From: Apostichopus japonicus
Taxonomy: Eukaryota; Echinodermata; Holothuroidea; Aspidochirotida; Stichopodidae
DNA length: 64,000 nucleotides
Direction: 5' to 3'
Assembly (NCBI RefSeq): GCF_037975245.1
Contig: NC_092561.1
Coordinates: 3,517,001-3,581,000 of the forward strand
In this document: piece by piece, positions 54,495 to 64,000 of the stretch
Position numbering within the stretch: the stretch's first letter is position 1
Layout: every line of letters begins with the position of its first letter
The notes under the pieces: generated by a model
What the model saw: only the letters and a program-made list of their open reading frames with translations
Told to the model about the DNA's origin: nothing
The model's database searches: none
Made by a program: the position numbers and the translations under genes

Positions 54495-57400
54495 CTGTGG
54501 AAAAATAAAGAAGGCGCTGTTTTACTGGGCAAATTAGTTCTCAAAGATTTTACTGTTAGACGGACTATATCTATTAAACAAGAAATTTTAAGAAATAAGA
54601 ACCAATAACACAATACCAAAGCTCACAGTTCCTAGAATAATAAATCAGTTTGGTTTGAGTGGTTGAGCCAAGTTTTATTTTTTTCATACTAGATTGTGAA
54701 GCCACATAAAATATTTTCATTTTAAAGAGATTTTTCTTCATATATGCTGACTATAATGTGAGATGACAAGGAAGTCACTAAAATAGATCTGTATTACTAT
54801 AAAATAAATCACACTATTTTTTTATTATGGCCAGCTAGAGACAAATAAAATGCTGCTCTTATCTTGTTTTCTGCCAGTTCTGTTATTTAATGTACGTGGT
54901 TTAATGTGAGCAACTTTTCAGGTAACTTCAGTCTCTTGTGAGCATGCATCCATATTGATTACGTCATACAGATAAAAAATAAACATAATAATCGGTGATG
55001 TAACACTCACCACCTTCGTAGTAGTCGTAGACTTTGATGAAAGCTGGTCTAGTATTCTTCACGTGGATATCCCTCTTCAGCACCAGAACAAAACTGGTTG
55101 AGTACCCTCGTGAAAACTACAAGAGAACAGTAATAGAATTGAGAATAAGGAGGCATCGACTTCACTCTCTACAGCTTTACGGGGTGGTTTAATAGTTGCA
55201 TGCCTCTATATGCTTGCTTTATGAGCAGTGCGTTTGCATGGACGGGTAAAGTGTTTCACATCTAACATATTAACCACCTTGAGATTTGAGCATCAGAACA
55301 TCATGCTTATATGTGAACAATTCAAGTATTTCACTATAGTGACATATTCTGAATAATGAGAGTTCTGACAGGAATTGCATATTTAAATTAAGCATGTAAA
55401 AGATTTATATACCCCAAATATGTATATTGGAATGATTCCTTTCTATGCCTTTTAGGTTGAACCTAATCTTCAATTTCAATTGAATATAATTACCATCACA
55501 GCTAGCATAATTTAGCTAATAATGAATCAGCAAGCAAGCAGCTACACACAGCTATTATTCTACAGTACTGGTATGTAATGTAAACATGAAACTGCTGCTG
55601 ATTGGATGTGCTTTATATCTTCAGTTACCATACCGATGATTTGTTGGTTCTAAATAATCTTCAAACCTTGTACTATAAAACAACAGCACTTGAACATATA
55701 CTACAAAATAGAAATAATGAGTAATAATAATAATAATAATAATACGGCTTATAATGCGCACACGTACACCACTCAAAGGATGTTCATGGCGCAATTGACA
55801 ATTAGAAATGATACAAATAACACAAAACAATGACAAGAAAAACTTAATGGTTCAAGATTATTTAAAAGCTTTTGTCATTGAGAAGGATTTGATGCTCTTC
55901 TTAAAGTTAGAGAGAGTAGATGCTTGTCTGATTTTTAAGGGGAGTTGGTCCCATAAGCGAGGGGCAGAAACAATAAATGATCTACCCCCCCCCCCAAGAA
56001 TGTTTGGACTTAATTTCAGATCATAAAAATTGAGAGCTGGATCTTAGATTATGAGAGGGGACATAAATATGTAATAAGTCAGAAATATACATTGGACCAT
56101 GTCCTAATAAGTGATTTATAAACAATAAGGAGAATATCTTAAGTATATCTTAAGTAAGTATAGTTATTGAATCTTACTTGACTGAAGTACAACGAGAACG
56201 GTTTGGGGTTCTCAAATTAAATACAGTTATTGAATCTTACTTGATTGAAGTACAACGAGAACGGTTTGCCTTCCTCAAAGTGATCGTATCTCATCAAGCC
56301 AATGTCTTGTCCAGTTGAGTATAAATAATCGATGTATCTTTCCAACTCATTTGTATCCACTGAATAACCTGATACCATCTTTACGTCGACTACGGCCATA
56401 TTGGTAAACTCGTTTTGTGCGTCTAAATATCTGAAGGAGGAGAATAAAAAGATAAAATCCAAAGTTGAAAGCACAAATATGGAACAAGCCTATATATCGT
56501 AAACTTTCATATTCTAGAAACAAATTCAAGATTGTTATTCTTTCAGCCTAGTTTGAATTCCATGCAAGCAATTCAGTTTCAGAGCACTTATCTCCTTTTC
56601 TGTGAAATTGCCATCATTTTCCTAATTTTAATGTTTTCATGATATTCGATAAAATGCATTGCTTAAACCTCTCTTTAGTGTAAACCTCTCATCATTGTTG
56701 AAATTTATCCTTGCATCAGGAATTGAAGTTCAACAAAGTACTTATCCTTGCACCAGGGATTGAAGTTCACCAAGGTACTTATCCTTGCACCAGGGATTGA
56801 AGTTCACCAAGGTAATTATCCTTGCACCAGGGATTGAAGTTCACCAAGGTAATTATCCTTGCACCAGTGGGTGAAGTTCACCAAGTAGGAAATGGGCAAT
56901 CGAAGGCTCAAATTCTGAATTAATTTTGCATAGTCGTCATTGTTTTGATAAGCAAGAAATGAGGGCGTAATTTTCACTAGAGATGATGGATGTTTGCTGG
57001 TCCAATTCAATATTTTATAGCACACAACCCCAAAATATCCCGCGAAAAAAGAAACTAGGTTTGCTTATACCATTGCTTCATTTTGATTCCCTGCTCACTG
57101 GATTGTCTTTCAATCAACAAATAATAATCAATAAATAAACAATATACTTTGACATAAGCTTGTTTTATATAACATTTCACTGATTCTGTTGTTACAAATT
57201 AAATTCCGTTTCATGAACACTAAGATGTGGAAGTGTGCTAAAATTAGCATCAAAAGCTGTTTAGCTCTAAATTTATGCCACAGATGACAATATTTTTTCA
57301 TTTGGAATGCTTGCAAATCGAGGCACTCCATTTCAAAGCACACAAAGAGCACATTCTAACCTCCAATAAGTCAACGCTATATCGGAACTACACTGCATTA

Positions 57401-60400
57401 AAATTAAATAAATGTTGAGCAATGATTGTATACTCACGATACTGTTATATCCAGATAAACTCTACTACAGTCCTGCTGGGGAGTGTGATCTCTAGCTTCA
57501 ACCTGGACATCAAAATACTGACTTACAATTCGCAAAACTGGCAAGTTATACTGCATCACAGCCTGATGAAAATAAATTAAACCGACATATTTATTAAATG
57601 AAATGCAATTTCAGTCAATTTTTTTTCACACAGCATATACGTACCCATCGTTAGCAACATAGCAGCAAACATAATTAATCGCTAAATGATTAAGACAGAA
57701 ACTGAAAACAGATTGGCCAAGAATAGCCTAGGATTGGTACCTGCAGTGATCTCAGGGTCTCAAATTTTAAAACAACAGAAATAATCAGCCCTCAGTTGAT
57801 GCAATACGCTCTAACAACATATAACATATAATAAGTTACATGTCAATCTTTGTTTTGGGGTTAATTAAGTTTGTGATAACCAAAAATTATGATGGGTTAA
57901 TAGCATTTGCATAATAATTCTAAAGGTAAATCTTACACTCATTAAATGAAGTGCACTCCCCACATGCATTCTTATTACGTTATATTTAAAATCAAGTGTT
58001 GTCCGATTTTTCTCTTTCTATATTGTGCTAATTATGATTTTCTTTATTTATTATTATGAAGTGTTTCTCACACATTAAGCAGGACCTTGCAAAGAAAGTT
58101 TCAGTGTTTTCTATACATAAGGTACTTTCAGCTAATCTAATCAAGTTTGAAACTCCAGGCAAAATCCACGACACATAGAATAATAATGTCGAGCTGCGTT
58201 ACCTGGAATAAGACACATCCTTCGCCTTCACCAAATACACGCAATGTATTAGGACACTGTCGTATGTCAAATTCTTCCATGACCAGATCATTCTCGTTTG
58301 TAACCTCGCAATGTTCATGCTGCAAGTCACCTTCTGTCGTGGAAATATCTACAATGACTGATTTGTCATCGCTGTGAACACGTTCGGCGTAAGAAGCCAG
58401 AGCCTCAAGCCCAATGACTGTGTCCTGTCATGAGAATCAAACAATACGCTATACTGACATAATGGTTATAGTATCAGGGCAGTGGCCTACTTTATACATG
58501 GGAAGTTTCTTCTTTAAATTAAATCTTTGAATGTTGATTTATGCCGATAAAATGTTAGGACAACACAGAGAGGGAACATGTAATGACTGGCATCAGTTAA
58601 TTTTGTAAGGAGATCTTTGTTATCAGAGATACTTAAAGGGTGTAAAGACTCGCGCAAATAGAAACGTCTAATGCCGGTAATCTGACCTAGTTTTGAATGA
58701 GGTGTAACAGAAGTGTTAGACACCGCTAACACCACCACCAGAAAATACACACACAACTTGCTACCATCGGTAATTAGACACTAGTGTACAGTCAGTACAA
58801 ACAGCTGCGGTCATTACCCACAGCACAGTGTGAAAACGATACAGCGATGGACTCTCAGGTTGACTCTTTAAGTTGGACTATCAGAATATACTTTCAAACA
58901 GACACTGTGTCATTCAACTGCACGACACAGAACTCGAGTATTAAGCCATTCTTGTACTGAACAATCTGATCAATCCATGAATTAGAAAATATCAATACTA
59001 CAGTGTATTAGACCAATAATTTAAAAAACAGGAAACAGACTGTAAAGGTATTAGACTAACCTGCGTGGAAGTGAACCCTCCATGACTGTTCCGCTGCTCG
59101 TTAAGCCATTCTACAATTAGTCGTGCATCCAGAAGGAACTGTGGGTCATCTTGGCTAGCCTCCAGATAGATTAGCAATACATATGAGGTCATCTCTATTT
59201 CTGCTGGATCAGCTTTGCAACTGTCTGCTGCCCCCTCACAGGGAGGGGCATCATCGCGGGTCCAGTGTAACGTGCCATCTGGATTGTGAAAAAAAAAAAT
59301 ATTAAAACATATTTTTATTAAAACATTTTCATATCATATTTGGAAAACATGCTTTCGCAGAGGAAAAAAAAATTGTGAAAGTGATGACTGCACAATTGCA
59401 GTGATGGTTGCACAATTTAAAAAAAAAGGTTGCTTTCTTCATCGTCTCTATGGCAACAATAATATAATATGGCACACCAACGTATTAAATGAATATTTGA
59501 TTACTTTATCAAGAGCTAGCTATGTAAATGGTTCATATTATATTATACTGCTGTTATTCAAGATGAAAATATATCATTTTTACATGAACCAAACTTTTGG
59601 AGATTTACTAGAAACACAACATTTCTGAGAGAAAAGCATGAATGAAGAGTGAAAAGTTGACCAGAATTACCATCTTATCATCTTACCTCCTGTAACAGCT
59701 ATTTCCTGTAACTTGGTCAAGCCTGATCGGTAGATGGGGTTGATATTCACCTTTGCGAGAGCATATGTAACAAGGGCAAGGGTGTAGGTATCGTCTATTC
59801 CATCATCAAGAGCCCGGAATAAACAATAAACTGCTCGGAACATGACTGTGCTCTGAAAGGCAATTTTTTCATATTTCAATGAACCAGCCATTGTGTATCA
59901 TATATTTGTCCAATGCTGAGATAAAGTAGCAGTGCAGCAAAATGAAGATAAATATTCAATTTAAAAAGTTTAAGAAATTGTTATAACGGTTTTCATATAC
60001 ATGGATCAAAGGGATTTGGGAAACATTTGGAATCCTCGTAAAGAATTAAAATTCTTGGCCCAAAAATGAAGTTTTCAAACTTTCATTCGGAATGTTGATT
60101 TACTCTACCAAGAGCTCACAAAATGTTTGGTATAGAATAAGAAACAGCACCCTGGATCCACACATGATTTTGGGAAAAATCAAAAGCAAATCAGTATTTA
60201 AGCCCAACATTTAAAAAAAATTATCAAAGTATACAAAATAATTTATTTTGGCTAAAAAGTTTTCAAACTTCATTCGGAATGTTGATTTTCCTTATAACGA
60301 GGGCTCATAATAAGCTTGGTATAGAATCAGAAACGGCACACTGAAACCCTACGCATGGTTTTGGGAACAATTCAATACATTCAGGATTTTGGCCCAAAAT

Positions 60401-63400
60401 TTGAAAATACATAAGGCTATATAAAAAGCCTTACAAAATACTTAAATTGGCCAAAAAAAAAGGTTTCAAACTTTGGTCAGGATAGTCAATTTATGATACA
60501 TACAGAGAGCCAATAAACTGTTTGGTGTATAATGAGGTGGGAACCCTGGAACCACACATACCCCACCCGTCCCCCTAGATATATTACAGGATAAACCATA
60601 TGATATTTGACTACCAAAATCTATATAAAATACAACCAAAGATGAAGTAAGAAACTTAAATGTTACTCACAGTTGCTGGTTCCCCAGCTTCAATCAGCGC
60701 AATAGTGGTATAGGCAGTTAGGGTTACACCACTGGAGTGACCACCCTGTGAGAAGAAGAATAAATAAGAGAGAACACATCATTAAACTTCTTGTAGGGAA
60801 ATTATTTGCATGAAGATAATTATATTTGCCCGCGCAGCCAAATTCCAACTTCAACTTCTAGCTATTTTGAATATAAATGAAGCAGTTGTCCCGACATGTT
60901 TAATATTTATTTTTTCTTACTTACTACATTATTCACTCACTACATTACTAATTTTCCTTCATATAGCTGGTTTTTGACAAATGCCGTGCTATTCCACAAA
61001 AAAAAAAAGGCCAGATGCTACATATGAACGAATATTAGCACCGCTCCCTTTCGGTTTACACTCACTTTGTAAAAACAAAACGAACAAATCAGTTCAAACT
61101 TGTGGAGGTAATTTCATCCTTGAGTGTCACTATGGCAACACATTTACAAAACAATGACCCTTTGACATGAAATTGCCTAAACGATGCAAGCAAAATTTGA
61201 ACCTTATTGTCAGAGGTGTTTATCATTATGGCGATAGGGTGAACTTGTAAGCTTGCATTTATTTTGACTTGTTGACAAATAAAAGTCTCATTGGCTCATT
61301 CTTTGCAAAAGGGATAAATACTTGTAGAAAAGAATGCACCTTTTCTAAAGATAATAATATGATTGTAGAAAAGATGCACCTCATCTATGATGTGGTTGTA
61401 GGGACCTTGTCAAAACAAAATGAGATGATTATAAGGCCATCATGCATGACCAGCATTGGTTTACACACCTGCATAGATTTGTGTATGACTCTCCCTCGTG
61501 GAATGAAGCATCCAGTATCATCATCTAGGGCGTTGTTAACCAACCAATCCCTCGTTACTTCCATATCTCTGCTGTCAATATCTATGAATTCTGAGGCCAT
61601 TGCAAACGACTTAAGAACAAAAGCTGTCAACCTAATCAAAACAAAAGGGGGGGGGGGTAGCAAACATATATTATACCATTCATCGCTTAAATTTAAATTG
61701 TAGATTTACATTCATTGTGAAATATGTCTGGATTTATAATGCACCAAAACTAGCCGCAGCTTTATGTATAGTAACATATTCCCTGAAATTTGCTTTGTAA
61801 CACACAGTACTTACTCTTAATCTAATCTTAACAGACAGACAAAACTCATTTTCACAATTTAGTTCTCTTGGAGTTGACTGCCATATTATTCAACTAAGTT
61901 AATTGATGTAATACACAGCTTGAACTCTTTGCATGGATTTGAAGAGAATACAGCCTCCCTGCACACACGTGTACACCTTAATCTCAAATAACTGTCAGGC
62001 CTGTTAAACTGCCCCCCTCTGGCACAACCCACCATCTAACCCCCCCTCCCTCCCCCTGCATCGTAGAAATGTTAATCCCTTCATGTGACCCTCTGTGCGA
62101 ATACATTTGAAAGCTACTGATAGAGGGAAAAGAAACCAATGATTAGGAAAAACTTTGTAATATATGTTTTTATCAATGTTAAGGTTATCCTGATTATTCC
62201 TGAAGATTATCACAATGGAACATAAAAACAGCCTGAAATTTGAATACATACTTTGTAGCATGTTACATGGGACATACCAGGGTGTTATTTTAATCCACAC
62301 ACTAAGGACTTATGTACCATACACACTAATGACTTGTGTATCACACACTAATGACTTACATATCACACTAATGACTATACGGACCACACACTAATGACTT
62401 ACATTTCACACACTAATAAGTTACGTACCACACACTAATGACTTACGTATCACACACTAATGACTTATGTACGACATACTTATGACTTACGTACCACACA
62501 CTGACTTATGTACCATACACACTAATGACTTATGTATCACACACTTATGACTTACGTATTACACACTTATGACTTACGTACCACACACTAATGACTTATG
62601 TACCACACACTAATGACTTACGTACCACACACTGACTTATGTACCATACACACTAATGACTTGTGTATCACACACTAATAACTTACATATCACACTAATG
62701 ACTATACGGACCACACACTAATGACTTACATTTCACACACTAATAAGTTACGTACCACACACTAATGACTTACGTATCACACACTAATGACTTATGTACG
62801 ACATACTTATGACTTACGTACCACACACTGACTTATGTACCATACACACTAATGACTTATGTATCACACACTTATGACTTACGTATTACACACTTATGAC
62901 TTACGTACCACACACTAATGACTTATGTACGACATACTTATGACTTACGTAACACACACTGACTTATGTACCATACACACTAATGACTTGTGTATCACAC
63001 ACTAATAACTTACATATCACACTAATGACTATACGGACCACACACTAATGACTTACATTTCACACACTAATAAGTTACGTACCACACACTAATGACTTAC
63101 GTATCACACACTAATGAATTATGTACGACATACTTATGACTTACGTACCACACACTGACTTATGTACCATACACACTAATGACTTATGTATCACACACTT
63201 ATGACTTACGTATTACACACTTATGACTTACGTACCACACACTAATGACTTATGTACGACATACTTATGACTTACGTACCACACACTGACTTATGTACCA
63301 TACACACTAATGACTTATGTATCACACACTTATGACTTACGTATTACACACTTATGACTTACGTACCACACACTTATGAAGTACAAGCCACACATCATTG

Positions 63401-63796
63401 ACTTATGTGCCACACAGAAATGACTCACGTACCACACACTAATGACTCACGTACCATACAGTAATGACCTATGTACCACACACTAATGACTCACGTACTA
63501 CACACTAATGACCTATGTACCACACACTAATGACTCACGTACCACACACTAATGACTTATGTACCACACACTAATGACTTATGTACCACACACTAATGAC
63601 TCACATACAACACAGTAATGACTCACGTACCACACACTAATGACTCATATACCACACACTAATGACTCACGTACCACACAATAATGACTCACGTACCACA
63701 CACTAATGACTTACCATGTACTTCCTTCGCCATCTCTCTGGCCGAATGCACTGTAGGATCCATCATTCAACCTGTACTGAAGTTCTCTCTCATATC
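54451..63796 (-). CDS. Thioester-containing protein, A2M/CD109-like, C-terminal ten exons (partial)
   Basis: Ten exons joined in frame give the last 462 residues; the 5' part lies beyond the right edge. Family members are large secreted or surface proteins that trap proteases or tag targets through an internal thioester. Seen in order: the rest of the thioester domain ([84 protein letters not shown]), then the receptor-binding/MG8-type domain ([25 protein letters not shown]) and a short tail ending CSQD. There is no C345C/netrin domain, which argues against complement C3. No GPI-type hydrophobic tail follows, so it may be secreted like A2M, though DNYTLAL- and VIH-type motifs recall CD109. 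The thioester CGEQ should lie one or two exons upstream. Confidence 0.92.
55011..55116 (-). CDS. Thioester protein exon with KVYDYYE motif
   Basis: Acceptor CTCTTGTAG, donor [26 protein letters not shown] then YDYYEG is the end of the receptor-binding domain (A2M IVKVYDYYET). Confidence 0.94.
56160..56290 (-). repeat. Partial duplication of an exon end and its splice donor
   Basis: The minus-strand text CCGTTCTCGTTGTACTTCAA followed by TCAAGTAAGATTCAATAAC is present at the true exon end (donor at 56240) and again 63 bases downstream with one change (CAGTCAAG). The duplicate holds a second intact GTAAGA donor. Confidence 0.9.
56241..56430 (-). CDS. Thioester protein exon, start of receptor-binding domain
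   Basis: [20 protein letters not shown] matches A2[20 protein letters not shown]. Acceptor CCTCCTTCAG, donor GTAAGA. Confidence 0.95.
56690..56890. repeat. 36-bp tandem repeat, five units
   Basis: CTTATCCTTGCACCAGGGAT then TGAAGTTCACCAAGG, five copies, in an intron of the thioester-protein gene. Confidence 0.9.
57438..57562 (-). CDS. Thioester protein exon
   Basis: [20 protein letters not shown] then [11 protein letters not shown]. Links the thioester domain to the receptor-binding domain, like A2M SLKYNILPEKEEF. Donor GTGAGT. Confidence 0.92.
58203..58424 (-). CDS. Thioester protein exon (CUB-like region)
   Basis: [20 protein letters not shown] follows the STQ of the previous exon (A2M STQDTVVALHALSKY). 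It ends [14 protein letters not shown], like A2M MKVTGEGCVYLQ. Confidence 0.94.
58638..58855 (-). repeat. Dispersed repeat, copy B
   Basis: Reverse-complement match to 9432-9665 (see copy A), in an intron of the thioester-protein gene. Confidence 0.75.
59061..59278 (-). CDS. Thioester protein exon (end of thioester domain)
   Basis: [20 protein letters not shown] and [18 protein letters not shown] match A2[20 protein letters not shown] and the CD109 text RWLSRQRNSLGGFASTQ. Donor GTTAGT. Confidence 0.95.
59687..59852 (-). CDS. Thioester protein exon
   Basis: [20 protein letters not shown] then [14 protein letters not shown], the alpha-alpha toroid helices (CD109 NYTLALITYALS). Acceptor TGCCTTTCAG, donor GTAAGA. 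Confidence 0.95.
60671..60745 (-). CDS. Thioester protein exon (75 bp)
   Basis: [20 protein letters not shown]: the conserved VTLTAY helix. Frame 0 both ends, donor GTGAGT. Confidence 0.94.
61469..61631 (-). CDS. Thioester protein exon with catalytic-type histidine
   Basis: [20 protein letters not shown] then [10 protein letters not shown]. The histidine of VIH sits where C3 (VIHQEM) and CD109 (VIHSEL) have the residue that speeds transfer to hydroxyl groups; A2M has asparagine there. Donor GTGTGT. Confidence 0.95.
62290..63715 (-). repeat. About 20-bp minisatellite (1.4 kb) copying the adjoining splice donor
   Basis: About 70 units of ACACACTAATGACTTACGTACC (plus strand). On the minus strand, the gene strand, units read GTAAGTCATTAGTGTGTGG, and the first of them is the donor of the exon at 63715-63796. 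A higher-order block of about 325 bases recurs, marked by CTATACGGACCACACA near 62373, 62702 and 63028. Confidence 0.95.
63715..63796 (-). CDS. Thioester protein exon, first one in the window
   Basis: [20 protein letters not shown] then DGEGSTW (CD109 YQRELLYQREDGSFSAFG). Acceptor TTCTTTAACAG, donor GTAAGT. The exon begins two bases into a codon, so the gene continues beyond 64000. Confidence 0.95.
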
Positions 63797-64000
63797 CTGT
63801 TAAAGAAAACATAAGCGTAACATTCTATCAGCTAAACCTACTGTATGCACACAAGGTAGTTATCAGCTGGAGGTAACACTTGATTCACTTCGACTATGTT
63901 TCATAAATTCAACATAGCACTTATTTCTTTTCCTTTTTGAGAATGTATATCAAATGCGTACGAATATACGCAAAATTAGGTAAAGATTACTAGATGTACT

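Noticed and set aside
62290-63715. CRISPR-like regularly repeated array
   Set aside because: Eukaryotic context, contiguous units without unique spacers, and it copies a splice donor; it is a minisatellite.
54451-63796. Complement C3 assignment
   Set aside because: The chain ends shortly after KVYDYYE with no C345C domain, and several motifs match A2M/CD109 more closely than C3.

Overview
This window is animal nuclear DNA. Genes are split by spliceosomal introns with GT/AG borders, intergenic DNA is AT-rich, and the sequence is full of MITE-like elements, tRNA-derived SINEs, minisatellites and poly(dG)/poly(dC) tracts. Gene content (ZFC3H1, a thioester protein of the alpha-2-macroglobulin/CD109 family, a secreted LRR protein) and repeat style suggest a marine invertebrate deuterostome, most likely an echinoderm and possibly a sea cucumber. 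The species guess rests on impression, not on a search.

Layout. 1-17.8 kb: no convincing gene, but several well-bounded non-autonomous transposons: a GATATC-rich foldback (3136-3549), a hAT MITE with an exact 8-bp target duplication (3682-4057), a foldback element with an exact 9-bp duplication (6340-6797) and a second hAT MITE (8135-8470). A possible signal-peptide first exon lies at 4674-4793. 17.8-19.4 kb: a 512-residue secreted leucine-rich-repeat protein in one coding exon on the minus strand. 19.4-25.8 kb: a 4 x 200-bp tandem repeat, a tRNA-like sequence and a 15-bp minisatellite just upstream of the next gene.

25.8-50.1 kb: a complete ZFC3H1 gene on the plus strand, rebuilt here as 29 exons (about 1,800 residues; the last 60-80 codons are uncertain). 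ZFC3H1 is known as the scaffold that joins the MTR4 helicase to poly(A)-binding protein in the nuclear PAXT exosome-targeting complex. The acidic N-terminus, helical middle, C3H1-type zinc finger and C-terminal HAT/TPR-like repeats are all readable. 54.4-63.8 kb: the last ten exons of a thioester-containing protein on the minus strand, convergent with ZFC3H1. The thioester motif itself should lie just beyond the right edge.

The most striking pattern is that tandem arrays in both multi-exon genes are built from splice-site sequence. In ZFC3H1 the exon 5 and exon 6 donors and the exon 20 acceptor each head an array whose units copy the site. In the thioester gene a 1.4-kb array of about 20-bp units copies the donor it adjoins, and a second exon end with its donor is partly duplicated. 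A further ZFC3H1 intron array carries about 20 copies of a DR1-like nuclear-receptor motif.
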